Source of the DNA: Actinomycetes bacterium
Lineage (GTDB): Bacteria > Actinomycetota > Actinomycetes > Actinomycetales > Cellulomonadaceae
NCBI GenBank assembly: GCA_023388235.1
Contig: JAEWGQ010000154.1
Span: forward strand, 1 to 14,942
Reading direction: 5' to 3'
Length of the DNA stretch: 14,942 bases
Shown: positions 1 through 7,058 of the stretch, piece after piece
How the letters are laid out: every line of letters starts with the position of its first letter
Position numbering within the stretch: the stretch's first letter is position 1
Program-made: the position numbers and the translations under genes
Notes under the pieces: generated by a model
The model's database searches: none
Seen by the model: only the letters and a program-made list of their open reading frames with translations
Told to the model about the DNA's origin: nothing

Positions 1-25
1 GGCCTGCGCGCACCGCCGCGCGCCC

Positions 26-114
26 GCCTCGCGCGACGCCGGACCCGCCTCGCGCCACGCCGCACCCGCCGTCCGTCCCGCCCCTGCGCGCCCTCCGGCC
101 TCGCGCCACGCCGG
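26..114. repeat. Three copies of a 16-bp GC-rich repeat in a gene-free leader
   Basis: The unit GCCTCGCGCCACGCCG occurs exactly at 47-62 and 98-113, and with one change (G for C) at 26-41. The surrounding 1-236 shows no convincing coding region: no ribosome site followed by a plausible protein. It may be the decayed or intergenic end of a gene lying outside the window. The function of the repeat is unknown, and chance similarity in such GC-rich DNA is possible. Confidence 0.45.
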
Positions 115-119
115 GTGTT

Positions 120-135
120 CCGCGTGATCACGCGG
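120..135. promoter_or_regulatory. Perfect 16-bp palindrome upstream of the tRNA operon
   Basis: CCGCGTGATCACGCGG reads the same on both strands with no spacer. A hairpin with no loop is unlikely in RNA, so a site for a dimeric DNA-binding protein is the more natural reading. It lies about 25 bp upstream of the putative -35 of the tRNA operon. No matching second copy was noticed in the window. Confidence 0.35.
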
Positions 136-159
136 ATCTCCCGGCCTCCGCGCAGCCGG

Positions 160-190
160 TTGGACTCTCGCGTCCGGAGTCGGCTATTGT
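160..190 (+). promoter_or_regulatory. Candidate promoter of the tRNA operon
   Basis: A TTGGAC -35-like hexamer (160-165) and a TATTGT -10-like hexamer (185-190) are separated by 19 bp, slightly long for a vegetative sigma promoter. The local sequence is less GC-rich than its surroundings and lies about 45 bp before the first tRNA, as expected for a stable-RNA promoter. This assignment is by eye only. Confidence 0.3.
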
Positions 191-236
191 TCTCGACGCA
201 CCCGGAAAGCCGGTGAGAACCGGTGGAACGAGGCGC

Positions 237-308
237 GCGGACGTGGCTCAGTGGTAGAGCATCACCTTGCCAAGGTGAGGGTCGCGGGTTCGAATCCCGT
301 CGTCCGCT
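237..308 (+). tRNA. tRNA-Gly (anticodon GCC)
   Basis: The cloverleaf folds completely. The acceptor stem is GCGGACG (237-243) with CGTCCGC (301-307). The D arm is GCTC/GAGC (246-260). The anticodon stem TCACC/GGTGA (262-278) holds GCC at 269-271. The T arm is GCGGG/CCCGT with loop TTCGAAT (284-300). The discriminator is T308. The 3' CCA is not encoded and must be added after transcription. It is first in a three-tRNA operon. Confidence 0.97.
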
Positions 309-362
309 CGGAGGCAGACACTCCCGGCCGACCTTCTCGGTCGCTGAGGACTGAGGTCTCAG

Positions 363-433
363 GGTGGAGTGGCCGAGAGGCGAGGCAGCGGCCTGCAAAG
401 CCGTATACGTGGGTTCGAATCCCATCTCCACCT
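363..433 (+). tRNA. tRNA-Cys (anticodon GCA)
   Basis: The acceptor stem is GGTGGAG (363-369) with CTCCACC (426-432), and the discriminator is T433. The anticodon stem GCGGC/GCCGT (388-404, last pair G-T) presents GCA at 395-397. The T loop TTCGAAT is intact. CCA is not encoded. The 54-nt spacer from tRNA-Gly contains a 5-bp hairpin (329-343) and the palindromic stretch CTGAGGTCTCAG (351-362), which could serve as processing signals. Confidence 0.96.
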
Positions 434-443
434 CGTATCGCCC

Positions 444-518
444 GGGCGATTGGCGCAGCGGTAGCGCGCTTCCCTGACACGGAAGAGGTCACTGGTTCGA
501 TCCCAGTATCGCCCACCA
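444..518 (+). tRNA. tRNA-Val (anticodon GAC)
   Basis: The acceptor stem is GGGCGAT (444-450) with ATCGCCC (508-514), and the discriminator is A515. The anticodon stem CTTCC/GGAAG (469-485) presents GAC at 476-478. The bases after the discriminator are CCA (516-518), so the 3' end is encoded here, unlike in the two tRNAs before it. It begins only 10 nt after tRNA-Cys and ends the operon. Confidence 0.96.
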
Positions 519-523
519 GCAGC

Positions 524-552
524 AGAGCCCCAGGTCATCGACCTGGGGCTCT
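524..552 (+). terminator. Terminator hairpin of the tRNA operon
   Basis: AGAGCCCCAGGT (524-535) pairs perfectly with ACCTGGGGCTCT (541-552) around a 5-nt loop whose ends can also pair. It starts 5 nt after the tRNA-Val CCA. There is no real T-run after it, only CTTG, which is common for actinobacterial terminators. Confidence 0.85.
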
Positions 553-783
553 TGCCGTGTCCCCCGGGGAAGCACCCGCCCCCTCGGCTCCCCCGGCAGG
601 GCTCGACCCTGGCAGCGCTGGCGCGGCGCCACCCGCGCGGTCTCCGGTGTGCCGGCGATCACGTGCGGCCCGGCGCTACGATCGGCTCGGCTGACGAGGG
701 CCGCGGCGACGGGGCTCGAGGCGCTGACCCGGGGTCGCGGCCGTGCGGCCCCGGGGTGTCACGACGACGTGCGGAGGTGGACC

Positions 784-960
784 ATGACGTCGCTCAGGTG
801 CGTTCTCGGACGCCACGACTGGCGGGTGGAGCGGAACCCCGACAAGGGAGGCCCGGCCGCGATCACCGAGGTCTGCGCGCGGTGCCACCGGGACCGCCCG
901 GTGTACGAGCCGACGTCGGGGACCTGGATGGCCACGGGCGTGATGCGCGGGCCCAGCTGA
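784..960 (+). CDS. Small zinc-ribbon-like protein, function unknown
   Basis: This is a 58-residue protein. An ATG at 784 is preceded by GGAGG (773-777) at 6 nt, which decides the start over the longer in-frame opening from 649. The sequence shows Cys6, His11 (CxLGxHxW motif) and a Cys31-x2-Cys34 knuckle, a pattern that suits one bound zinc ion. It resembles the short Cys-rich DUF1660-type proteins (LGH-W near the N-terminus, C-xx-C in the middle); that family link is from memory. The spacer 519-783 before it holds the tRNA terminator, a TACGAT -10-like hexamer (677-682) and a 7-bp inverted repeat (728-734/749-755) that would lie in the 5' leader. The gene is convergent with nhaA. No specific role can be assigned. 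Confidence 0.75.
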   Translation: MTSLRCVLGRHDWRVERNPDKGGPAAITEVCARCHRDRPVYEPTSGTWMATGVMRGPS

Positions 961-971
961 GCGATCGGCTG

Positions 972-1026
972 CGGGTGCGTGCTCGCCGGCGGTGCCGGCG
1001 ATCTCGCCGCGATGTCCACGCACCCG
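972..1026. terminator. Nested bidirectional terminator between convergent genes
   Basis: An outer 10-bp stem, CGGGTGCGTG (972-981) with CACGCACCCG (1017-1026), encloses an inner 8-bp stem TCGCCGGC/GCCGGCGA (983-1001) with a 3-nt loop. It begins 11 nt after the zinc-ribbon stop. A further 5-bp hairpin (1048-1061) lies 10 nt from the nhaA stop. The structure is symmetric, so it can act on transcripts from both sides. There is no T-run on either strand. Confidence 0.6.
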
Positions 1027-1071
1027 GTCGTCCGGGACGCCACCGCGCCGCCGAGCGGCGGGCGCACCTGA

Positions 1072-2340
1072 TCACGTCCCGCGCGTCGCCTCGCCCACGA
1101 CCGGCTGCGGGCCGTCCGCGCGGCCGTCCTCGTTCATGTCGGCCGAGCGGGCCTTGCGGCTGTCCCACCGCAGCAGCACGGCCGCCGCTGCCGCGGAGAT
1201 CACCGTCCCGGCGAGCACGGCGACCTTGGCGCCGGCCGCCGTCGTCTCGTCGGTGAACGAGAGCTCGGTGATCAGCAGCGACACCGTGAACCCGATGCCC
1301 GCCAGCAGGCCGACCGGGAGCAGGTCCCGCAGCCCGACGCCGTCGGGCAGGCGCAGCCGCGACGACCGCGTGACCAACGCGACGGCCCCGAGGATGCCGG
1401 TGACCTTGCCGACCACGAGGCCGAGCACGACCGCGGGGACCACGGCGCGCGCGAACGGGGAGCCGCCGCCGTCGCCCACGAGCGTGACGCCCGCGGAGAA
1501 GAAGGCGAACAGCGGCAGGGCGACCACGGCCGACCACGGCTTGACCGCCTGCTCGTAGCGGTGGGCGCGGTCGTCGGTCTCGCCGTGCACGGGCCGCGCC
1601 GGCACGACCAGGCCGAGCAGGACGCCCGCGATCGTGGCGTGCACGCCGGAGGCGTGCATCAGCGCCCACGCGACGAGCGCCAGCGGGGCCAGCAGCCAGG
1701 GGTGGACGTACGGCGACCGGGCGAGCGCGGCGAACAGGGCGATGGCGACGACCGCGAGGCCGAGCGCGCCGAAGGACACGGTCTCGGTGTAGAAGACGGC
1801 GATCACGACGATCGCGAGCAGGTCGTCGACCACGGCCAGGGTGAGCAGGAAGGTCCGGATCGCCACGGGCAGGCCGCGGCCGAAGATCGCCAGCACCGCC
1901 AGGGCGAACGCGATGTCGGTCGCCGTCGGGATCGCCCACCCGCTCAGGTCGGACCGGTCCCCCGCCGCGAGCAGGACGCCGGTGTAGACCGCGGCCGGGA
2001 CGAGCATGCCGCCCACCGCCGCGATCACCGGGACGGCGGCCCGGCGCGGGTCCCGCAGCGAGCCCACCACGATCTCGCGCTTGAGCTCGAGCCCCACGGT
2101 GAAGAAGAAGATCGCCAGCAGCCCGTCGGCCGCCCAGTGCGCGACGTCGAGGTCCAGGTGCAGGGCCCCGGGCCCGAGCACCGTGTGCGACACGGTGTCG
2201 TAGGCGGCGCGCCAGGGCGAGTTCGCCCACAGCAGCGCGACGGCGGCGGCGGCGATGAGCAGGGCGCCCCCGGTGGTCTCGCGCGACGCCCAGAGGCGCA
2301 GGGGGGACGGTGCGGGCGCGTGGGCGCGCTCGAGGTTCAT
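1072..2340 (-). CDS. nhaA: Na+/H+ antiporter NhaA
   Basis: This 422-residue inner-membrane antiporter exchanges cytoplasmic Na+ (or Li+) for external protons in salt and pH homeostasis. The NhaA hallmarks are present: TDIAFALAVL with Asp142 (equivalent to E. coli Asp133), the VDDL pair Asp172-Asp173 (equivalent to the ion-binding Asp163-Asp164), the GLELKREI segment, the GKVTGI lysine segment, and the C-terminal GIGFTVSLLI helix. About twelve hydrophobic segments are visible. It is somewhat longer than the E. coli protein (388 residues) because of N- and C-terminal tails. The ATG at 2340 is chosen because GGGAG (2346-2350) lies 5 nt upstream; a GTG at 2412 opens the same frame but has no clear ribosome site. 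A TAGAGT -10-like hexamer (2424-2429, - strand) suggests a separate promoter. Confidence 0.95.
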   Translation of the reverse strand: MNLERAHAPAPSPLRLWASRETTGGALLIAAAAVALLWANSPWRAAYDTVSHTVLGPGALHLDLDVAHWAADGLLAIFFFTVGLELKREIVVGSLRDPRRAAVPVIAAVGGMLVPAAVYTGVLLAAGDRSDLSGWAIPTATDIAFALAVLAIFGRGLPVAIRTFLLTLAVVDDLLAIVVIAVFYTETVSFGALGLAVVAIALFAALARSPYVHPWLLAPLALVAWALMHASGVHATIAGVLLGLVVPARPVHGETDDRAHRYEQAVKPWSAVVALPLFAFFSAGVTLVGDGGGSPFARAVVPAVVLGLVVGKVTGILGAVALVTRSSRLRLPDGVGLRDLLPVGLLAGIGFTVSLLITELSFTDETTAAGAKVAVLAGTVISAAAAAVLLRWDSRKARSADMNEDGRADGPQPVVGEATRGT

Positions 2341-2447
2341 GGGGACTCCCGGTGCGGCTGAGGACCTCGCAGCAGGGTCGCCGGCGAGGACGCCGACCAG
2401 ACTTCCCGGCACACCAGCGACCCACTCTACGGGCGCGGCGCCGCACC

Positions 2448-2460
2448 GGCACGGCGTGCC
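2448..2460. terminator. Small hairpin between an unknown gene and nhaA
   Basis: GGCAC and GTGCC pair around GGC. A second CGGCGTGCCCG copy follows at 2469-2479, allowing an alternative pairing. It lies about 20 nt beyond the stop of the 141-residue gene on the - strand and ahead of the nhaA start. It could be a weak terminator, but its short stem makes this uncertain. Confidence 0.3.
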
Positions 2461-2480
2461 CGCGTACCGGCGTGCCCGCC

Positions 2481-2906
2481 CTACGCGACGGGCGCGCCGG
2501 CCTCCGGGTCCAGCCCGGCCGCGCGGAGCACCTGCGCCGCGGTGGCGACGCCGACCTGGGCGAACGGGCCGAGCAGCACCGCGAGGTGCGTGCGGTCCAG
2601 CTGGTCGTGCCCGCTGATCGCCACGGCCGCGCTGTCGATCAGGGCCGCGATGCTGCTGCGTCGCCGGCCCACCCCTGCGGAGTCGTCGAGCGACGGGAGC
2701 ACCGCGCGGTAGGTCCGCAGGGCCGCCGAGCTCACGCTCGTGAGCGTCGCCGCGGGCAGCCGGAGCTGCGGCAGCGCCCGCACCGCGTCGACGGACGCCT
2801 CGGAGGGCGTCACCGCCCGGGCGAAGGCCCGCCAGTCGTCCGGCGTCGCGCGCTGCAGCTCCTCGAGGAAGGCGTCGACCAGGTCGCCGTGCGGTCCGTA
2901 CGTCAT
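2481..2906 (-). CDS. Hypothetical protein, 141 residues
   Basis: I do not recognise this protein. The ATG at 2906 follows a strong ribosome site AGGGGGAG (2912-2919) at 5 nt, and a TACACT -10-like hexamer sits at 2940-2945 on the same strand, so this is very likely a real gene. The sequence is soluble, Ala/Leu-rich and probably mostly helical, with no Cys, no signal peptide and no membrane segment. Recognisable stretches are DLVDAFLEEL near the N-terminus, an Arg-rich turn GRRRSS in the middle, and LDRTHLAVLLGPFAQVG near the C-terminus. It is read in the same direction as the sugar operon but separated from it by a terminator, so it probably does not belong to that pathway. Confidence 0.75.
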   Translation of the reverse strand: MTYGPHGDLVDAFLEELQRATPDDWRAFARAVTPSEASVDAVRALPQLRLPAATLTSVSSAALRTYRAVLPSLDDSAGVGRRRSSIAALIDSAAVAISGHDQLDRTHLAVLLGPFAQVGVATAAQVLRAAGLDPEAGAPVA

Positions 2907-2939
2907 CCGTGCTCCCCCTCGTTGCTGGTCAGGGCCCCG

Positions 2940-2945
2940 AGTGTA
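2940..2945 (-). promoter_or_regulatory. Candidate -10 element of the 141-residue gene
   Basis: The - strand reads TACACT, a good TAnnnT -10 hexamer, about 34 nt upstream of the ATG at 2906. This predicts a leader of roughly 27 nt. At the usual spacing the -35 would fall in 2963-2969, inside the left arm of the operon terminator, and it reads poorly (GGGTCC). The assignment rests on the -10 alone. Confidence 0.4.
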
Positions 2946-2960
2946 CGCACGGACCCCACC

Positions 2961-3013
2961 GCGGACCCGGTGCGCCCCGTGCCCCGTGCGGGAGCGGGGA
3001 CGCCCGGGTCCGC
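2961..3013 (-). terminator. Terminator of the sugar operon
   Basis: GCGGACCCGG (2961-2970) and CCGGGTCCGC (3004-3013) form a perfect 10-bp stem around a 33-nt loop that itself contains C-run/G-run pairing. On the - strand it starts 8 nt after the GH31 stop codon, the right place to end the operon. No T-run is visible. Confidence 0.6.
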
Positions 3014-3021
3014 TGCGCCGG

Positions 3022-5094
3022 TCAGGCCGCGGGCCCGGTCGCGGTGGTGCGGCCGACGAGGTGCGGCAGGGCGCCGTCGCGCAGGAACACCGGCACCACG
3101 TCGAGCGGGGCCGCCGCACGGATCGTGCGCCCGCCCTCGTGCACCTCCCCCGTCGCCGCGTCGGTCCAGCGCGCGCCGGCGGGCAGGTGCACGTCGCGTT
3201 CCGTCGTCCCGGCCGTGAGCACCGGCGCGACCAGCACGTCGGGGCCGAGCAGGTACTGGTCGTCGACCTCCCAGGCGCGGGGGTCGTCGGGGAACTCGTG
3301 GAACAGCCCGCGCATGACGGGCTGCCCGTCGGTGTGCGCGGCGCGCATGACGTCCCGCAGGTAGGGCCGCAGCGCCTCGCGGAGATGCACGTACCGCGCG
3401 AGCACGGTGTACACCTCCTCGCCGAAGCTCCACAGCTCGTTGGGCCCGCCGGTGCGCAGCCGCGGGGACCCGTCGGCGGCGGTGACGTCCTCGTAGGGCA
3501 GCCGGTCGCCGTGCAGGCGCATGACGGGGCTGAACGCGCCGAGCTGGAACCACCGGACGAGCAGCTCGTGGAACGCCGGGTCGCGCACGTCACCGCGGTG
3601 GAACCCGCCGATGTCGGTGGTGAACCACGGGATGCCGGCGACGCCCATGTGGATGCCGGCCGTGAGCTGCTTGGCCAGGTCCTCGAAGGTCGAGGCGATG
3701 TCCCCGGACCACACGAGGGCGCCGTACCGCTGGCTGCCGGCCCAGGCGCACCGCACGAGGTTGACGACCTCCTGCTCGCCGTCGGCGCGCTGGCCGTCCC
3801 AGAACGCGCGCGCGAACAGCTGCGGGTACAGGTTGCCGACGCGCAGCGCGGGGCCGGCGTGGTACCGGTAGGCGTCGAAGTCGTAGACGCCGTACTCCGG
3901 CTCGGCCTCGTCCAGCCAGAACGTGCGGATGCCGTGCGCCCCGTAGTTGCGGCGGCAGGTCTCCCAGAGCCAGCGGCGCGCCTCGGGGTTGGTGACGTCG
4001 AGGAACGCGCTCGGGCCCTGGAACGCCATCTGCACGTCGAGCCCGCGCTCCGCGCGCACCAGCATGTTCTCGGCCCGCAGCTCCGGGTAGTTCTCGGAGT
4101 CGAGCGCGACCTGCGGCCACACCGACACCATGAGCTCCACGCCGAGGTCGTCGAGCTCGGCGACCATCGCGGCGGGGTCGGGCCAGAACTCGTCCTCGAA
4201 CCGGTAGTCGCCCATGTGCGGCCAGTGGAAGAAGTCCGCGACGATCACGTCGAGCGGCAGCCCGCGCCGCCGGTGCTCGCGGGCCACCTCCAGGAGCTCG
4301 GCCTGGCTGCGGTACCGGAGCTTGCACTGCCAGAACCCGAGCCCGCGCTCCGGCATCATCGGGGCGTGCCCGGTGGCGTCGGCGTACGCGGCGGTGATCC
4401 GCGCGGGGGTCGGGCCGGCGGTCACCCAGTAGTCGAGCTGCCGGGTGGACTCGGCGTGCCACTCCGTCCGGTTGCGCGCGAACGTGGCGCGGCCGATCGC
4501 CGGGTCGTTCCACAGGAACCCGTACCCGGCGCTGGACAGCACGAACGGCACGCTGGCCTGGGAGTTGCGGTGCGCGAGCTCGAACGTCGAGCCCTTGAGG
4601 TCCAGCACGTGCTGCTGGTACTGCCCCATGCCGTAGAGCTTCTCGTCCGGGTCCGCCTCGAACGCGGCGGTGAGCTCCAGGTCGCCGCCGAGCCGGGGCC
4701 GGAACCGGCGGGCCTGCAGGTCGAGCGAGCCGCCGCGGTCGATCTCGCGCAGCAGCACCCGGCCGTCGGCGTCCGTGAACGTCAGCTCGCACCGCGAGCG
4801 CTCGTAGCCGGTCGGCTCGTGGAACCAGGTCGCGGTGCGCAGCTCGACGCGCAGGGCGCCGTTCACGAGCGTCGCGCCGTCGGCGGTGAGCTCGACGGTC
4901 GCGGCGTCGGCCGGCACCTGGTCGCGGGGCAGCAGGGCGTGCTCGCTGTCGACGACGTCGCCCATCAGCGTGGCCCGCACCCGGACGGAGTCCGGGCCCC
5001 AGGGCTCGACGACGAGGGTCTCGCCCCCGCCGCGCCAGACGAGGCGCGTGCCGTGGGCGCGCACCGCTCCGATCGCGGGCTCGGTGGTGGTCAC
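3022..5094 (-). CDS. Glycoside hydrolase family 31 (alpha-glycosidase)
   Basis: This 690-residue retaining alpha-glycosidase has a GH31 layout: N-terminal beta-sandwich (about 1-230), TIM barrel (about 245-570) and C-terminal beta domains. The predicted nucleophile is Asp395 in WLDEAEPE and the predicted acid/base is Asp465 in WSGDI. Their spacing of 70 residues is close to that in the alpha-xylosidase YicI. FHWPHMGDY (289-297), TTDIGGFHRG and FSPVMRLHGDR are further GH31-type blocks. No signal peptide is seen, so it acts in the cytoplasm on imported sugar. The GTG start (5094) overlaps the GH127 stop by 4 nt (GTGA) and has AGGAGG 6 to 7 nt upstream, so the two enzymes are translationally coupled. 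GH31 includes alpha-glucosidases, alpha-xylosidases and alpha-galactosidases, and I cannot settle the substrate from sequence alone. The neighbours suggest a plant cell-wall side chain. Confidence 0.93.
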   Translation of the reverse strand: MTTTEPAIGAVRAHGTRLVWRGGGETLVVEPWGPDSVRVRATLMGDVVDSEHALLPRDQVPADAATVELTADGATLVNGALRVELRTATWFHEPTGYERSRCELTFTDADGRVLLREIDRGGSLDLQARRFRPRLGGDLELTAAFEADPDEKLYGMGQYQQHVLDLKGSTFELAHRNSQASVPFVLSSAGYGFLWNDPAIGRATFARNRTEWHAESTRQLDYWVTAGPTPARITAAYADATGHAPMMPERGLGFWQCKLRYRSQAELLEVAREHRRRGLPLDVIVADFFHWPHMGDYRFEDEFWPDPAAMVAELDDLGVELMVSVWPQVALDSENYPELRAENMLVRAERGLDVQMAFQGPSAFLDVTNPEARRWLWETCRRNYGAHGIRTFWLDEAEPEYGVYDFDAYRYHAGPALRVGNLYPQLFARAFWDGQRADGEQEVVNLVRCAWAGSQRYGALVWSGDIASTFEDLAKQLTAGIHMGVAGIPWFTTDIGGFHRGDVRDPAFHELLVRWFQLGAFSPVMRLHGDRLPYEDVTAADGSPRLRTGGPNELWSFGEEVYTVLARYVHLREALRPYLRDVMRAAHTDGQPVMRGLFHEFPDDPRAWEVDDQYLLGPDVLVAPVLTAGTTERDVHLPAGARWTDAATGEVHEGGRTIRAAAPLDVVPVFLRDGALPHLVGRTTATGPAA

Positions 5095-7058
5095 GGGGTC
5101 TCCTCCTCGGGTCGGGCGGTCGGGACGAACACGCGCATCGTGGACGCGCCGCGCTCGGCCCAGCGGTGGTACGGCACGAGCGTGAGCCCGGCCTCGGTCG
5201 CGCGGGCGGGGCGCGGGGGCTCCGGTCCGTACGGGACGGCCGCGGCGGCCGGGGGCTCGGGCAGCAGGCGGGCGCGCACGACGGCGCCGTCCCCGCGTGC
5301 CTCCGGAGCCACGCCGGGGTCGACGCGGACCGCGTCGAGCGGCACGCCCGGGGGCAGGTCCACCGACTCGGCGCACAGCACCAGCGGCCCGCGCTCGACG
5401 GCGACGCAGCCGCGGACCGCGTCGATGCGCGGGTCGGGCCACGTGAACCGCGGCTCCACCGGCAGGTCGAGCCGCACGGTGTCCCCGGGGCGCAGCACGC
5501 CGCGGGCGACCGCCCAGCCCGGGTCGACGGCGCGGGTGACCCCGTCGGTGCCGGTGAACTGCGCGCCGCGCGCCCACGACGGCACGCGCAGGCGCAGGGC
5601 GACCTCGCGCCCGGGGGCGTCCAGCACCTCGACGTGCACCGTGCCGTCGTCCGGGTAGCGGGTGGCGACCCGGACGGCGAGCCGGCCGCCGCCGTCGAGC
5701 GCCACGTCGACGTCCGCCGCCGCGTGCTGCAGCAGGGTGAGCTCGTCGCCGTCCACCGCCACCGCGTACGCGTGCCAGGACGCGAGGGTGCGCGCGACGT
5801 TGGTCGGGCAGCACGACACGTCGAACCACGGCGCCCGCCCCGCGCCCTCGGCCCGGGGGTTCACCGCGTCGGCCTCGGCGTCCTGCCCGGCGGTGCGCTG
5901 GTGCAGCGGGTTGGCGTAGAAGAACGCCCGCCCGTCGCGGGCCGGGGACGTGGCCACGACGTTGAAGTAGGTGCGCTCCATCAGGTCGGCGTACCGGACG
6001 TCGCCGGTGGCGAGGTACAGCCGCCACGACACCATGGTCGACGCGATGCCGGCGCACGTCTCGCAGTACGCCCGGTCCGCGGGCAGCTCCCAGTCGTCGC
6101 CGAACCCCTCGTCCTGGTGCCGCGAGCCCATGCCCCCGGTCAGGTAGGTGCGCCGCTCGACCGACCGCTCCCACTGCCGCTCGACCGCGGCCAGCAGGTC
6201 GTGGTCGCCGAGGTCGACCGCGACGTCCACGGCGCCGGCCGCGAGGTACAGCTGGCGCACGGCGTGCCCGCGCCAGGCGTCGGACTCCCGCACCGGGACG
6301 TCGTCCTGGAAGTACGCGGGGCTGAGCAGCGGGATCGGCCGCAGGGTGCCGTGCCCGCGGCGCTCGACGAACAGCCGCGCCTGCTCGGTGTACCGCGGCT
6401 CGTCGAGCGCCCGGCCGAGCTCCGCGAGCCCGACCTCGATCTCGGGGTGGCCGCACACGCCCGGGCGGCCGGTCGCGCCGAACTCCCGGCACACGTGGTC
6501 CGCCGCGCGGCGCGCGACCTGCACCAGCAGGTCCTCCCCCGCGGTGCGCACCCGCGCGACGGCGGCCTGCAGCAGGTGCCCGGTGCAGTAGAGCTCGTGC
6601 CCGGACTCCAGGTCGGTGTACCGGCCGGGGCGCCCCGGGTGCCCGAAGCACGTGTTGAGGTAGCCGTCCTCGTCCTGCGCGGCGGCGACCCGCGCGACCA
6701 GGGCCGCGTAGGTGTCCGCCAGCGCCGGGTCGTGCGCGCGGCCGAGCTCCCAGGCCATGGCCTCGAGCAGCTTGTAGATCTCGGAGTCGGAGAACTGCCA
6801 GCCCGGGCGGTCGGGACCGGTGGTGCCGCCGGCGACGGCGTCGAAGCTGGCGACCCAGCCGAGCCGCTCCATCCAGTCCAGGCAGTGCGTGAGGGTCGCG
6901 CCGGCGTTGGTGGCCTGGCGCTCGGCCCAGAAGCCGTCGGCGAGCCGGACCTCCCGCACGCCCGCGCCGCGGCGGGTGCCGGCGCGCGGGGCCACGGGCC
7001 GGGCGGTCGCCGCGGCGGTGGTGGCGGCCGGGGCGGCCGCGGTGGTCGTGCCGGCCAT
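5091..7058 (-). CDS. Glycoside hydrolase family 127, putative beta-L-arabinofuranosidase
   Basis: This 655-residue enzyme is predicted to release beta-L-arabinofuranose in the cytoplasm. Characterised GH127 enzymes such as Bifidobacterium HypBA1 use a cysteine nucleophile held on zinc by Cys3-Glu. All these residues appear at consistent offsets: Glu317 (QDEGFG; equivalent to Glu322), Glu333 and Cys335 in YCETCAG (Glu338, Cys340), and Cys416-Cys417 in SCCPTN (Cys417, Cys418). HELYCTGHL (154-162) is another family block. Residues 1-30 are a low-complexity Ala/Thr/Pro tail and not a signal peptide. The ATG shares one base with the upstream permease stop (TGATG). The only ribosome site is AAGGA at a short 3-nt distance, so it probably depends on coupling. 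Some GH127 and related DUF1680 enzymes have other substrates, so the family call is firmer than the substrate. Confidence 0.93.
   Translation of the reverse strand: MAGTTTAAAPAATTAAATARPVAPRAGTRRGAGVREVRLADGFWAERQATNAGATLTHCLDWMERLGWVASFDAVAGGTTGPDRPGWQFSDSEIYKLLEAMAWELGRAHDPALADTYAALVARVAAAQDEDGYLNTCFGHPGRPGRYTDLESGHELYCTGHLLQAAVARVRTAGEDLLVQVARRAADHVCREFGATGRPGVCGHPEIEVGLAELGRALDEPRYTEQARLFVERRGHGTLRPIPLLSPAYFQDDVPVRESDAWRGHAVRQLYLAAGAVDVAVDLGDHDLLAAVERQWERSVERRTYLTGGMGSRHQDEGFGDDWELPADRAYCETCAGIASTMVSWRLYLATGDVRYADLMERTYFNVVATSPARDGRAFFYANPLHQRTAGQDAEADAVNPRAEGAGRAPWFDVSCCPTNVARTLASWHAYAVAVDGDELTLLQHAAADVDVALDGGGRLAVRVATRYPDDGTVHVEVLDAPGREVALRLRVPSWARGAQFTGTDGVTRAVDPGWAVARGVLRPGDTVRLDLPVEPRFTWPDPRIDAVRGCVAVERGPLVLCAESVDLPPGVPLDAVRVDPGVAPEARGDGAVVRARLLPEPPAAAAVPYGPEPPRPARATEAGLTLVPYHRWAERGASTMRVFVPTARPEEETP

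Noticed and set aside
444..552. tRNA-Val 3' end as a phage or island attachment site
   Set aside because: No integrase gene and no second copy of the tRNA 3' end in the window; the tRNA is followed directly by a normal terminator.
251..694. Open frames running across the tRNA cluster on both strands
   Set aside because: They translate through three intact tRNA genes and a terminator, so they are not protein genes.
2740..5658. Long + strand open frame of 972 codons opposite the GH31 and GH127 genes
   Set aside because: It is antisense to two well-supported enzymes, is very rich in Arg, Gly, Ala and Val, and has no recognisable domain. Such frames are expected from third-position GC bias.
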